A DNA stretch of 64,000 bases. It comes from an uncultured Oscillospiraceae bacterium. GTDB taxonomy: Bacteria > Bacillota > Clostridia > Oscillospirales > Ruminococcaceae. This document shows, in pieces, positions 52,903 through 62,402 of the stretch (positions within the stretch are counted from its first letter, which is position 1; each line of letters opens with the position of its first letter). The position numbers were made by a program, and so were the translations under genes. Under the pieces are notes generated by a model. That model worked only from the letters and a program-made list of their open reading frames with translations, searched no databases and had not been told where the DNA came from. The stretch is from assembly GCA_910587135.1 (NCBI GenBank), contig CAJULF010000006.1, forward strand, positions 23,437 through 87,436. The letters run 5' to 3'.

Positions 52903-53277
52903 TCACTCCTTGTAAAACCCGCCCGTGTGAAAATTCTCGCCGTTCAGCTTCTCGGCAGTCAGTCGGAATGTCACCACTCCGTCGGGGCAGACGAACTCTT
53001 TGCACAGCGGTGAATCGGGAACGTTTCCGGTAGGGGAGAAGCCGCCGATATTCCGCAGATCGCCCCCTCCGCGAACCGTTTCCAGCATGGGGAACAGTAT
53101 CAGCATGGATTTCTGGCAGAAGCCGCGTCCATTCTGATTTACCGGGCAGTCGTAGGTACAGCGGTACACGTCGCCGACCTCATCGCCGTTGCGGCAGTGA
53201 CCGTGGGTCTTGCCGTCATGGGAAACGGTGATAACCTCTACGGTAAAGCCGTATTCTTCCTCATACCACTTATCCAT
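52903..53277 (-). CDS. TIGR04076 family protein
   Basis: The 124-residue protein has C28RNGDEVGD, CTYDCPVN with FCQKSMLILFP, and a late EFVCPDGVVTFRL, the conserved cysteine pattern of the TIGR04076 family. The cysteines could bind metal, but the function is unknown. It overlaps the end of argD by 8 nt, so it is a member of the arginine operon by position. Confidence 0.75.
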   Translation of the reverse strand: MDKWYEEEYGFTVEVITVSHDGKTHGHCRNGDEVGDVYRCTYDCPVNQNGRGFCQKSMLILFPMLETVRGGGDLRNIGGFSPTGNVPDSPLCKEFVCPDGVVTFRLTAEKLNGENFHTGGFYKE

Positions 53278-54436
53278 TTAAAATCCCCGTCAATATCTCC
53301 AGACCCTTGTCGATCTCCTCATAGCTTATGGTAAGCGGCGGGAGCAGCCGCACCTTTGTTTTTGCGGTAAGCAGCAACAGCCCCTTATCCAGCGCCGCTT
53401 TGACCACCTCGCCCGCCTGCTTGGTCTTAAGCTCGATTCCGATCATCAGACCCATTCCCGAAACGGAAGCGACCTCTCCGCACTTCAGCAGTTTTTCGCG
53501 GATATAATCGCCTTTAGCCGCGATTTCACCGAGAAACCCTTCGGAGTTTACCCTATTCATAACCGCCAGTCCGCCCGCGCAGCAGATGGGATTTCCACCG
53601 AATGTGGAGCCGTGAGTTCCTGCTGTAAGCACTCCCGCGCATTTTTCTCCCGCAAGACATGCTCCTATCGGAACGCCGCCCGCAAGCCCTTTGGCAAGCG
53701 TCGTAATGTCCGCTTTTTTGTTAAAATTATCTCCCGCGAGAAATTTTCCCGTGCGCCCGACGCCCGTCTGGACCTCGTCCGCTATGGTGAGCACGTCCTT
53801 TTCGGTGCAGAGCCTGAATATCTCGTCCACAAACTCCCTTTTTAGCGGCATAACTCCTCCCTCGCCCTGGATATATTCAAACATCACAGCGCACACCGTA
53901 TCGTCCAGCTTTGCACGCAGGTCGTCGATGTTGTTAGCCTCAACGTTCACAAAGCCCTCCACAAAAGGGAAAAAGTAGTTGTGGAACACGTCCTGCCCCG
54001 TTGCGGACAGGGTGCATAGCGTTCTGCCGTGGAAAGAGTTTACAAGGGTGATAATGTTGTGCCGCCCCTTGCCGTATTTGTCAAAGCTGTATTTTCTGGC
54101 AATCTTTATCGCGCACTCGTTAGCCTCCGCGCCTGAGTTGCCGAAAAACATATTTGTATAGCCCGCCGTTTCGCAGAGCGCCTTGGCGAAATCCGCCTGC
54201 ACCTTTGTGTAGTAGTAATTCGATGTGTGTTGGAGCTTGCCGACCTGCCCGCAAACCGCCTTTACCCAGTCCTCATCGCAGTAGCCGAGGGAGTTCGTGC
54301 CGATCCCCGACCCGAAATCTATATACCGCTTTCCGTTTTCGTCCGCGGCGTATTCGCCCTCTCCGCTGTCCATTACCAGCGGATATCTTCCGTAGGAGGG
54401 CATTACATACTTGTTGAATTGCTCGATAGTATCCAT
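53270..54436 (-). CDS. argD: Acetylornithine aminotransferase
   Basis: This class III PLP enzyme makes N-acetylornithine. The PLP lysine is in TTLAKGLAGG (K249 from this start) and the cofactor aspartate in IADEVQTG. The ATG at 54436 is preferred because AAAGGA is about 6 nt upstream; a TTG at 54457 would overlap the argB stop but lacks such a site. The length is 388 residues. It follows argB in the operon. Confidence 0.94.
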   Translation of the reverse strand: MDTIEQFNKYVMPSYGRYPLVMDSGEGEYAADENGKRYIDFGSGIGTNSLGYCDEDWVKAVCGQVGKLQHTSNYYYTKVQADFAKALCETAGYTNMFFGNSGAEANECAIKIARKYSFDKYGKGRHNIITLVNSFHGRTLCTLSATGQDVFHNYFFPFVEGFVNVEANNIDDLRAKLDDTVCAVMFEYIQGEGGVMPLKREFVDEIFRLCTEKDVLTIADEVQTGVGRTGKFLAGDNFNKKADITTLAKGLAGGVPIGACLAGEKCAGVLTAGTHGSTFGGNPICCAGGLAVMNRVNSEGFLGEIAAKGDYIREKLLKCGEVASVSGMGLMIGIELKTKQAGEVVKAALDKGLLLLTAKTKVRLLPPLTISYEEIDKGLEILTGILNG

Positions 54437-54453
54437 AATATCCTTTCCCGTGT

Positions 54454-55308
54454 TCAAGCTATTATCATCGTACCCGCACCCGTGTCGGTAAGAAGCTCTA
54501 TCAGTATCGAGTGGGGGATACGTCCGTCTATGATGTTGGTCTTGCGGACTCCTCGGCGCACCGCTTCCACACAGCAGTCGATCTTGGGTATCATTCCGCC
54601 CGAGATTATGCCTTGCCTTTTCAGGTAAGGAACTTCGCTCACGCCCACTGTTCTTATAATGGTGTTTTCGTCGTCCTTGTCCTCCAGAAGCCCCTTGATG
54701 TCCGTCAGAAGAATGAGATTTGCCGCCTTCATTTCCGCCGCGATACGCGCCGCCGCGGTGTCGGCATTGATATTGTACACCGTGCCGTCCTTGCCGCGCC
54801 CTATGGTCGATATTACGGGGATATAGCCGTTGTCAAGCGAGTTGCGGATTATTTTCGGATTTACGGCGGTTATATCTCCCACGAAGCCAAGCTCGGGATT
54901 CAGCATTTCCGCTTCTATCATATTTCCGTCAAGTCCGCAAAGCCCCACGGCGCTTCCGTTATGGCTCTCCAGCATTGACACAAGATCCTTGTTGACCTTG
55001 CCCGCAAGAACCATCTGAACTATATCTATTGTCTCCTCGTCAGTATAGCGCAGACCGTTTACAAATTTGCTCTCCTTGCCGGTTTTGGCGAGCATTGCGT
55101 TTATCTCGGGACCGCCGCCGTGTACAAGCACCACCTTTATCCCAAGCAGCGACAGCAGCACAACGTCCTCCATTACCGCCTGCTTGAGGGCATCGTTGGT
55201 CATGGCGTTTCCGCCGTACTTCACCACCACTACCTGGTTGTTGTATTCCTGAAGATAGGGCAGAGCCTCTATCATCACATTTGTTCTTATATCCAGATCT
55301 ATATGCAT
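54454..55308 (-). CDS. argB: Acetylglutamate kinase
   Basis: ArgB phosphorylates N-acetylglutamate. The amino acid kinase fold is shown by VVVKYGGNAM, VLVHGGGPEI and a late GGMIPKI motif. The length is 284 residues. The ribosome binding site is poor: a GC-rich CGCCCCGCGCGGGGCG palindrome and GAAGGA lie right before the ATG, which might limit translation. It follows argJ. Confidence 0.95.
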   Translation of the reverse strand: MHIDLDIRTNVMIEALPYLQEYNNQVVVVKYGGNAMTNDALKQAVMEDVVLLSLLGIKVVLVHGGGPEINAMLAKTGKESKFVNGLRYTDEETIDIVQMVLAGKVNKDLVSMLESHNGSAVGLCGLDGNMIEAEMLNPELGFVGDITAVNPKIIRNSLDNGYIPVISTIGRGKDGTVYNINADTAAARIAAEMKAANLILLTDIKGLLEDKDDENTIIRTVGVSEVPYLKRQGIISGGMIPKIDCCVEAVRRGVRKTNIIDGRIPHSILIELLTDTGAGTMIIA

Positions 55309-55387
55309 TCCTTCGGTCGCCCCGCGCGGGGCGCTCCTTTCTTTTTAATGGGAAATGAAAACCGACAGCGGTTCAGACTCCAAATAA

Positions 55388-56623
55388 TCAAGACCGATAT
55401 TCGGCGTTGATTTTAACATAACCGAATGTAAGGTCGCAGCCCCACGCTATGGCGCTGCCCTCGCCGCTGTGGAGGTCGATAAGTATCTTTATCTCGCCCT
55501 CCGAAAGTATCTCCGAAGCCGCTTCCTCCGAGAAATCCGTGCCGAAGCCGCCGCTGCATACCGTGACCTTGCCCTTTTCGCTGGCAAGCTCTACCGACAC
55601 CTTGGATATGTCGAAATCACCTTCAGCGTAGCCGAGCGCACAGAGGATACGCCCCCAGTTGGCGTCCGCCGCGAACATCGCCGCCTTTACCAAACTGGAG
55701 CACACCACAGACTTTGCCGCGGATTTAGCCGTCTTTTCGTCGGGAGCGCCGTTTACAATGCACTCCAGAAGTCTTGTAGCGCCCTCTCCGTCGCGGGCGG
55801 TCTCTCTCGCGAAATTCATCATGACCGCATACAGAGCGTTCTCAAACAGCTCGTAATTCTTGTCCTCGCAGTTAATTTCGGGATTTTTTGCCAGTCCCGA
55901 GGACATAAGTATCAGCGTGTCGTTGGTAGAGGTGTCCCCGTCTACGCTCACCATGCTGTAGGTGCGGTCGTTCACTTTGCGCAGAGCCTTTTCGAGAAGC
56001 TCTCCCGTGATGGCAACGTCGGTGGTGATAAACGCCAGCATCGTTGCCATATTGGGGTGTATCATTCCGCTCCCCTTGGATATACCGCCGACATGACACT
56101 TCCTGCCCTCTATCTCAAATTCCACCGCAAGCTCCTTTTTGCGGGTGTCGGTGGTCATGATAGCCTCCATCGCTTCGCCGCTCTTTTTGGGTGACAGCGA
56201 TTTCGCCAGCGTGGGAATGCGCTGCTTTATCGGCTTTATATTCAGCTTTTGCCCGATAACTCCCGTAGAGCCGACCAGAACGTCGTTTTCGTCAATATCG
56301 AGCGCCTGAGCCGTCAGCGCGCACATTTCGTTGGCAATTTCTATACCATCGCTGTTGCAGGTGTTGGCATTGCCGCTGTTTGCGATTATCGCCTGCGCGT
56401 AGCCGTCCTCAAGGTGCTTTTTCGTTACGGTGATAGGCGCGCCTTTGACCTTGTTTGTTGTATAGAGAGCTGCCGTTCTGCATCTTTCCGCGCAGAATAT
56501 CATAGCGAGATCGCGCTTGGTGGTATTGCCCTCCTTTATCCCCGCGATAATACCTCCCGCAGCAAATCCCGCAGCGGCGCAAACGCCGCCGTCTACAAAT
56601 TCATATCCTTTAAACTTGACCAT
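55388..56623 (-). CDS. argJ: Bifunctional glutamate N-acetyltransferase / ornithine acetyltransferase
   Basis: ArgJ recycles the acetyl group from N-acetylornithine to glutamate. The self-cleavage site is visible in NMATML, with Thr194 as the nucleophile of the beta chain, and GISKGSGMIHP lies just before. The start at 56623 follows GGGAG; longer versions would run into the upstream HAD gene. At 411 residues the size is typical. Its presence indicates the cyclic arginine pathway. Confidence 0.95.
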   Translation of the reverse strand: MVKFKGYEFVDGGVCAAAGFAAGGIIAGIKEGNTTKRDLAMIFCAERCRTAALYTTNKVKGAPITVTKKHLEDGYAQAIIANSGNANTCNSDGIEIANEMCALTAQALDIDENDVLVGSTGVIGQKLNIKPIKQRIPTLAKSLSPKKSGEAMEAIMTTDTRKKELAVEFEIEGRKCHVGGISKGSGMIHPNMATMLAFITTDVAITGELLEKALRKVNDRTYSMVSVDGDTSTNDTLILMSSGLAKNPEINCEDKNYELFENALYAVMMNFARETARDGEGATRLLECIVNGAPDEKTAKSAAKSVVCSSLVKAAMFAADANWGRILCALGYAEGDFDISKVSVELASEKGKVTVCSGGFGTDFSEEAASEILSEGEIKILIDLHSGEGSAIAWGCDLTFGYVKINAEYRS

Positions 56624-56639
56624 TTTTAGTCTCCCGATT

Positions 56640-57257
56640 TCATAAAAATTCACAAAGCTCACTAAGGCTGTTTACCGTATAGTCGGCTTTTTCAATATCA
56701 TTTTTTATGTTCCAATACCGCCAAAAACCTTGCCTTATCCAAACTGTATGCATACCCAATAAATTTGTCGGTACGATATCATTATCTATTCTATCACCGA
56801 TCATAACCGAATCACTTGCTTTGCAGCCGCTTCTGTTCAAAGCTGTTTCAAATATCCTTTTATCCGGCTTGGCAACCCCTTCCTCTGCGGAAGCAACGAC
56901 CAGATCGATATATTTTATCAGACCGTAACTCTCTAAACGCTGCTTGGTTCCGAGGGACTGATTTGCAATAACTCCGATTTTGTATTTGCCGCTTAAAAAA
57001 TCAAGACATTGAACAGTGTCGCTGTAAGGAGTTTCATACTCTTTATCCCAGCTCGGCAAGCTTACTCCAAACAATTTTGCTGTTTCCAGATCCCCCTTTT
57101 GGTTTTGTTTGTAAAAATCAAGGGCGGTCTTGTAAGCATTATCATATGTGGTATTTGCCGCTTCGGCTATTTTCCTTATTCGGGCTTCATGTGCGAGATG
57201 TTCATCAATCAATGTCGAACCGATGTCAAAAAACAGCCATTCTGCATTTTTTATCAT
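56640..57257 (-). CDS. HAD-superfamily hydrolase inserted in the arginine operon
   Basis: The 205-residue protein starts where the argC stop codon overlaps (ATGA). Motif I is FFDIGST, so the second aspartate of DxD is glycine (position 13), which argues against a normal phosphatase. Motif IV GDRIDNDI is present. The gene is AT-rich compared with its arg neighbours. It may be a recent insertion between argC and argJ. Function is unknown. Confidence 0.75.
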   Translation of the reverse strand: MIKNAEWLFFDIGSTLIDEHLAHEARIRKIAEAANTTYDNAYKTALDFYKQNQKGDLETAKLFGVSLPSWDKEYETPYSDTVQCLDFLSGKYKIGVIANQSLGTKQRLESYGLIKYIDLVVASAEEGVAKPDKRIFETALNRSGCKASDSVMIGDRIDNDIVPTNLLGMHTVWIRQGFWRYWNIKNDIEKADYTVNSLSELCEFL

Positions 57258-58198
57258 ATCAGCCCCGTTTTCTCGTCGATACCCATCATGATATTCAGAC
57301 ACTGCACCGCCGCGCCGCTTGCGCCCTTGCCGAGATTGTCCAGACGCGAGCAGATAATTACCCTGTCATCGTTGCCGCTGACGAATATCTCCATCATATT
57401 CGTGCCGCTGAGATTGTTCGCGCCAATAAAGCCACTCTCGGGCTCGCCCTCGGGCATTACCCCTACAAAATAGGAATTATTTCCCTCGTAATATTCCGCA
57501 AGAGCCTTGCGGATATCTTCCGCGTCGTATTTCTTGGCGAGGAGTCGAGTGTGTATCGGCAGCGACACCACCATACCGCTGAAATAATCGCATATAAGCG
57601 GATTGAATGTCGGCGCGTAATCCAGCCCGCAAATCTTCTGCATTTCGGGAATATGCTTGTGCTGCTGTGACAGAGCATACTGGCGCGGACTGTCAAGCTC
57701 CTCGTCCCTTTCGGGATCCTCATATTGAGCGATAGCCTTTTTGCCCCCGCCGCTGTACCCTGATACCGCGTGAGCGCACACGGGATAATCCTTGGGCATT
57801 ATTCCCAGCTTAACCAACGGGTAAACCATCGAAGCGAAGCCGCTCGCGTAGCACCCCGGAACGGCAACGCGGCTCGACCCCGCTATTTTTTTCCGAAGCT
57901 CCGCCGAAAGCTCGGGAAAGCCGTAAGCCCAGTCGGGGTTAGTCCTGTGGGCGGTGGACGCGTCGATTATACGCACTCTGTCCTCCGCGAGAGAAACCGC
58001 TTCTCTCGCCGCCGCATCGGGCAGGCAGAGAAACGTGAAGTCCGAGGAATTTATCAGCCGTCCGCGCTCGGCGTTGTCCTTGCGCTTGTCCTCATCAATA
58101 CGCAGAAGCTCGATATCGTTTCTGTCCTTGAAGCGCTCCAGTATCTTAAGCCCCGTGGTTCCCTCTTGTCCGTCAATGTATACCTTGACCTTATTCAT
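57254..58198 (-). CDS. argC: N-acetyl-gamma-glutamyl-phosphate reductase, short (type 2) form
   Basis: ArgC reduces N-acetylglutamyl phosphate to the semialdehyde. The catalytic cysteine is C116 in VAVPGCYASG, and the NADP-binding start IDGQEGTTG is present. At 314 residues it is of the shorter ArgC class. It overlaps argH by 8 nt and the HAD gene by 4 nt. Confidence 0.94.
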   Translation of the reverse strand: MNKVKVYIDGQEGTTGLKILERFKDRNDIELLRIDEDKRKDNAERGRLINSSDFTFLCLPDAAAREAVSLAEDRVRIIDASTAHRTNPDWAYGFPELSAELRKKIAGSSRVAVPGCYASGFASMVYPLVKLGIMPKDYPVCAHAVSGYSGGGKKAIAQYEDPERDEELDSPRQYALSQQHKHIPEMQKICGLDYAPTFNPLICDYFSGMVVSLPIHTRLLAKKYDAEDIRKALAEYYEGNNSYFVGVMPEGEPESGFIGANNLSGTNMMEIFVSGNDDRVIICSRLDNLGKGASGAAVQCLNIMMGIDEKTGLI

Positions 58199-59579
58199 TG
58201 TAAAGCTCCTTTAGACGTTTTCTTGTAAGCTCTGTCTGCACCGTTACGCTCTCGGGGGCGGGTCCGCCGAATGTCTTGCGCTCTCCCACGCAGGTATCGA
58301 GGCTTATCGCCTTGTAGATATCGTCCTCGAATAGCTCGCACTGAGATTTGTAGTCCTTAAGCGGCAGGTCGCCGAGAGTGGTGTCGCGGCTTATGCACAG
58401 CGCTACCAGACCGCCCGTTATCTTGTAGGCAGTGCGGAACGGCATTCCTTTTTTGACGAGATAATCCGCGCAGTCCGTGGCGTTGATAAAGCCCCTCGCG
58501 GCGGCGTTGCGCATATTCGCCTTGTAAACCGTCATGGTTTTCAGCATGGGTATAAAGGTTGAAAGGCAGAGCTTGATGTTGTCCACCGCGTCGAAAATCG
58601 CTTCCTTGTCCTCCTGCATATCTTTGTTGTAGGCAAGCGGCAGACCCTTCATCATGGCAAGCAGAGTTACATTGTCGCCGATTACCCTCGCGGTCTTTCC
58701 GCGTATAAGCTCGGTTACATCGGGATTCTTTTTCTGCGGCATTATGCTCGAGCCTGTGGAATACGCGTCGTCCAGTTCGATAAACTTGAATTCCCACGAG
58801 CACCACAGAATTATTTCCTCGGAGAATCTCGACAAATGCATCATGCAGACAGAAAGAGCGCTTGCAAGCTCTATGCAGAAATCCCTGTCGCTTACCCCGT
58901 CGAGCGAGTTCGCCATGGGTCCGCTCATTCCGAGAAGCTCCGCGGTGCGGTGTCTGTCGATGTTGTAGGTAGTTCCCGCGAGAGCGCCGCTGCCCAGAGG
59001 AGAAACGTTCATTCTCCGTTCCGTGTCGTTCAGCCTGTCGATATCTCTTAGCAGCATCTGCGCGTATGCCATGAGGTGCTGACCGAATGTGATGGGCTGG
59101 GCACGCTGAAGATGAGTGTATCCCGGCATTACGGTGTCGGAATGCTTTTCGGCGATATCGCATAAAGCCGTTACCAATTCAGCAATAAGCGATTTTATCT
59201 CCTTTATCTCGTCGCGGAGATAAAGCCTTATGTCCAACGCTACCTGATCGTTGCGCGAGCGTGCGGTGTGCAGCCGCTTGCCCACATCTCCAAGGCGGCT
59301 TGTAAGCTCCGCCTCGATAAACATATGGATATCCTCGGCATTGGGGTCTATCTCCAACTTTCCGCTTTCGATATCCGCCAATATCTCCCTAAGACCCCCT
59401 ATAAGCTCCAGACTGTCGCTCATGCCGATTATGCCTTGTTCGCCGAGCATTGTGGCATGGGCAATACTGCCCGCTATGTCCTGCTTATACATTCGCGCGT
59501 CAAACGAAATAGACGAATTGAACGCGTTCACCTTGCTGTCAACATCTTTGGAAAATCTTCCTGCCCACATCATAGCCAT
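58191..59579 (-). CDS. argH: Argininosuccinate lyase
   Basis: ArgH splits argininosuccinate into arginine and fumarate. The fumarase-superfamily signature GSSIMPQKKNPD is present, along with TARSRNDQVALD near the N-terminus. The length of 462 residues is normal. It follows argG after 66 bp that hold an 11-bp-stem hairpin. Confidence 0.96.
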   Translation of the reverse strand: MAMMWAGRFSKDVDSKVNAFNSSISFDARMYKQDIAGSIAHATMLGEQGIIGMSDSLELIGGLREILADIESGKLEIDPNAEDIHMFIEAELTSRLGDVGKRLHTARSRNDQVALDIRLYLRDEIKEIKSLIAELVTALCDIAEKHSDTVMPGYTHLQRAQPITFGQHLMAYAQMLLRDIDRLNDTERRMNVSPLGSGALAGTTYNIDRHRTAELLGMSGPMANSLDGVSDRDFCIELASALSVCMMHLSRFSEEIILWCSWEFKFIELDDAYSTGSSIMPQKKNPDVTELIRGKTARVIGDNVTLLAMMKGLPLAYNKDMQEDKEAIFDAVDNIKLCLSTFIPMLKTMTVYKANMRNAAARGFINATDCADYLVKKGMPFRTAYKITGGLVALCISRDTTLGDLPLKDYKSQCELFEDDIYKAISLDTCVGERKTFGGPAPESVTVQTELTRKRLKELYNE

Positions 59580-59608
59580 GATTGCCTTAACCCCTTTTTC
59601 AAAATGTG

Positions 59609-59633
59609 AGAGCGGAAAAAGCTTTTCCGCTCT
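59609..59633 (-). promoter_or_regulatory. Hairpin between argG and argH
   Basis: AGAGCGGAAAA pairs with TTTTCCGCTCT around a 3-nt loop. On the minus strand it is followed by CACATTTTG rather than a T-run. It may moderate read-through or protect the argG message. Confidence 0.45.
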
Positions 59634-59645
59634 TCAATATTTTTT

Positions 59646-60872
59646 TTACTTGTTCTTTCTGTCCTCGTCAAGCAGCGCCTTGACCTTGATGGGAAGTCCG
59701 AAAAGATTGATAAAGCCCGCGGAATCCTTCTGGTCGTAAACATCGTCCTCTCCGAAAGACGCGAAGTCCTCGCTGTACAGCGTGTAGGGGGATGTAACGC
59801 CCGCGTTGATTATGTTACCCTTGTACAGCTTTAGCTTAACGTCGCCCGTAACGGTTTCCTGGGTCTTGTCCACGAAAGCGTCCATAGCCTCGCGCAGGGG
59901 AGTGTACCACTGACCGTTGTAAACCAGATCCGCATACTTCTGCGCCAGACCGTACTTGTAGTGCTGGGTCTCCTTGTCAAGGCAGATGGTTTCGAGAACC
60001 TCATGCGCGTGATAGAGAATAGTGCCGCCGGGGGTCTCGTAAACTCCTCTTGACTTCATTCCCACAAGTCTGTTCTCCACAACGTCAAACAGACCGATAC
60101 CGTTTTCGCCGCCGATTTTGTTGAGTGTCTTGATGAGCTTTACGCCGTCCATCTCCTCGCCGTTCAGCGCGGTGGGGATACCCTTTTCAAAGTGAATGGT
60201 CACATAGGTGGGCTTGTCGGGAGCCTGCTCGGGAGATACTCCAAGCTCCAGGAAGCCGGGCTTGTTGTACTGCGGTTCGTTCGCGGGGTCTTCAAGGTCA
60301 AGACCCTCATGCGACAGGTGCCACAGGTTCATATCCTTTGAGTAGTTTGTTTCGCGGGTGATTTTTATAGGAACGTTGTGCGCTTCCGCATAGGAAATCT
60401 CCTGGTCGCGCGACTTGATATCCCATATTCTCCAGGGTGCGATTATTTGCAGGTTGGGCGCGAGTGCCTTTATTGTAAGCTCAAAGCGCACCTGGTCGTT
60501 GCCCTTACCGGTGCAGCCGTGGCAGATAGCGTCGGCCTCCTCTTTTTTCGCGATCTCCACCAGCCTTTTTGCGATAGGAGGACGCGCGAAAGACGTTCCC
60601 AGCAGATAGCCCTCATATTTAGCTCCTGCCTTGATTGTGGGGAAGACAAAGTCGTTGACAAATTCGTCCTGAATATCCTCAATATACAGCTTGGAAGCGC
60701 CTGTTTTCTTTGCTCTCTCTTCAAGACCCACTATCTCGGCGTCCTGACCCACGTTTCCGGCAACACAGATTACCTCGCAGCCGGGGTAATTCTCATGAAG
60801 CCAAGGAATAATAATGGAGGTGTCAAGACCGCCCGAATATGCGAGAATAATTTTTTTGATTTCTTTTGCCAT
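59646..60872 (-). CDS. argG: Argininosuccinate synthase
   Basis: ArgG joins citrulline and aspartate using ATP. The N-type ATP pyrophosphatase loop AYSGGLDTS is at residues 11-19. AAAGGAG sets the ATG at 60872, giving 408 residues; an upstream in-frame start would run into the promoter. It is the first gene of the cluster. Confidence 0.96.
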   Translation of the reverse strand: MAKEIKKIILAYSGGLDTSIIIPWLHENYPGCEVICVAGNVGQDAEIVGLEERAKKTGASKLYIEDIQDEFVNDFVFPTIKAGAKYEGYLLGTSFARPPIAKRLVEIAKKEEADAICHGCTGKGNDQVRFELTIKALAPNLQIIAPWRIWDIKSRDQEISYAEAHNVPIKITRETNYSKDMNLWHLSHEGLDLEDPANEPQYNKPGFLELGVSPEQAPDKPTYVTIHFEKGIPTALNGEEMDGVKLIKTLNKIGGENGIGLFDVVENRLVGMKSRGVYETPGGTILYHAHEVLETICLDKETQHYKYGLAQKYADLVYNGQWYTPLREAMDAFVDKTQETVTGDVKLKLYKGNIINAGVTSPYTLYSEDFASFGEDDVYDQKDSAGFINLFGLPIKVKALLDEDRKNK

Positions 60873-60911
60873 GGTTTTGGTTCTCCTTTTAAGAAAATAT
60901 TTACAATACTT

Positions 60912-60939
60912 ATTATACACTCTTTTCTCCAAATGTCAA
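60912..60939 (-). promoter_or_regulatory. Promoter of the arginine operon
   Basis: On the minus strand TTGACA (60934-60939) and TATAAT (60912-60917) are separated by 16 bp, 40 bp before argG. A clear ArgR operator pair was not recognised. Confidence 0.8.
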
Positions 60940-61010
60940 GAGGAAATATACATCTTTCTGAATATTATGCAATATTTTTTAAAATTATTCGCTTTTTATT
61001 CATTGCCTTA

Positions 61011-61249
61011 GCAGAAAAACTGTTTACAACACAATATCTGCGCATGATATTTCAATACACATTTTTATTTATGGCAAATGCAGTACGATTTCTGCCATGC
61101 AATGCCAAGTTTTGTACAGCATGGAGGTTCTAACTTGTTGTATTTCGCCGCACTTTGCGCAAAACTTTTGGAGCAGAGTATGACTTACGGAAATTATTCA
61201 TATTTTTATATGATCTGCTTTATGTCGGTCTTTTACATACAGGCTTAAT
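61011..61249 (+). repeat. Family A element, decayed copy A6
   Basis: Remnants GCGCATGATATTTCAA, ATGCCAAGTTTTG, TTTGCGCAAAACTT and TTTACATACAGGCTTA occur in the same order as in copy A5. Many substitutions mark an old insertion. The 60940-61308 gap has no gene. Confidence 0.65.
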
Positions 61250-61308
61250 ATTCATAATGTGCATGGAGTTCAATTAAGAAAAATGATGTTTAAAAGAATA
61301 AAAGGTAC

Positions 61309-61375
61309 TTGACAAAATCGGCGTTCACTGTTATAATATAAATATGAACGTTCACTTTGGCGAAACGCTGTGAAC
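61309..61375 (+). promoter_or_regulatory. Promoter with repeated GTTCAC operator half-sites
   Basis: TTGACA at 61309-61314 and TATAAT at 61332-61337 are separated by 17 bp. GTTCAC lies in the spacer at 61323, the palindrome TGAACGTTCA at 61345-61354 and GTGAAC at 61370-61375. The spacing suggests cooperative binding of the downstream XRE repressor across -35 to about +30. The leading inference is autoregulation. Confidence 0.7.
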
Positions 61376-61427
61376 GTGTTTCGGAAAAGTACGCACAAAA
61401 GCGTTGTAAACAGAGGAGATAAATTCC

Positions 61428-61826
61428 ATGAAGATGAACGAAAAAATTGAGATCATGCTGGGGCGCAGAAGAATGAGGAAAACAGATTTTGCGGAGAGCA
61501 TCGGCGTTACCTACCGCGCCTTTGCAAATTATATGAACGGAAGCCGTACTCCGCGGGCGGCAACGCTGGATAAAATGGCGCGGGAGCTTGGTCTGACAGC
61601 GGAATTTCTGACTAACGACAATGAGGAACTTGAGCTTACCATAGAGGAGCGCTTTATCAGAAGGGTCTGCGCAGGCGGTGCGACCTCGGAGGCGGCGCAG
61701 TTTTTGTCCCAGTCACGGGGCTTGTTCGCGGGCAACGACCTGTCCGATGAGGACAAAGAGTATTTGCTTAAGGCGCTGATAGATATTTACGAGGATGCCC
61801 GAGGCAATAAAACGGGGGAGAAGTAA
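61428..61826 (+). CDS. XRE-family repressor paired with an ImmA/IrrE peptidase
   Basis: Residues 5-60 are a Cro/C1 helix-turn-helix (MRKTDFAESIGVTYRAFANY). The remaining 70 residues are acidic and helical. GAGGAG precedes the ATG. Its stop shares a base with the start of the peptidase gene, an arrangement of ImmR-ImmA type known from ICEBs1 and phage-like elements. It probably binds the GTTCAC sites just upstream. Confidence 0.8.
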   Translation: MKMNEKIEIMLGRRRMRKTDFAESIGVTYRAFANYMNGSRTPRAATLDKMARELGLTAEFLTNDNEELELTIEERFIRRVCAGGATSEAAQFLSQSRGLFAGNDLSDEDKEYLLKALIDIYEDARGNKTGEK

Positions 61827-62320
61827 TGCAGCATATTCTGGATCTTGCGCACAGTGTGAACGAGGAATACGGCGGCAGAAATATCTTTGAAACCGCCGAA
61901 AATTCGGGAGTTAATGTGTGGTATCGCTTTCTGGGCGGACTTAAGGGCTTCTATATGTGCGAACTCGGAAAGAGGTACATTATAATAAACGATTCCTTCG
62001 ATAAAATGACCCAAGCAGTGGTATGCGCTCATGAACTGGGTCACGATATGCTTCACAGGGAACTGTCGGCGGAGGGGATACGCGACAATACGCTCTTTCT
62101 TGCGGGGAACAAAACCGAGCGGGAGGCAAATATTTTTGCGGCGGAGATTCTTATATCCGACGAGGAAATATTATCGGAAATGGAGTATTGCCAAACTATT
62201 GACGCGCTGTCTTATTCGCTTGGGTATATGACGGAGCTTATCGCATACAAGCTGGAGATACTGAATTATCTGGGGTATGGATTTAATCTTAGCGAGGTCG
62301 GAAGCGATTTTCTGAAGTAG
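61826..62320 (+). CDS. ImmA/IrrE family metallo-endopeptidase
   Basis: The 164-residue protein has the zinc motif HELGHD (H69, E70, H73) followed by an acidic EREANIFAAE third-ligand helix. Proteins of this type cleave a partner repressor after DNA damage or another signal. It overlaps the XRE gene by 1 nt. No integrase or conjugation gene is near, so it may be a relic or an independent stress switch. Confidence 0.85.
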   Translation: MQHILDLAHSVNEEYGGRNIFETAENSGVNVWYRFLGGLKGFYMCELGKRYIIINDSFDKMTQAVVCAHELGHDMLHRELSAEGIRDNTLFLAGNKTEREANIFAAEILISDEEILSEMEYCQTIDALSYSLGYMTELIAYKLEILNYLGYGFNLSEVGSDFLK

Positions 62321-62402
62321 AAAGTAACAAAGGAACATCGGAAACAGTCGTGAATACGCTTTTATGCGCTTGCGGGCTGTGTAATTTAAAAGGAGTCAAA
62401 CT

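Noticed and set aside
61345..61354. Possible LexA (SOS) box
   Set aside because: TGAACGTTCA lacks the CGAAC-N4-GTTCG form used in Firmicutes, and related half-sites are repeated around it, so an operator for the local XRE protein is more likely.
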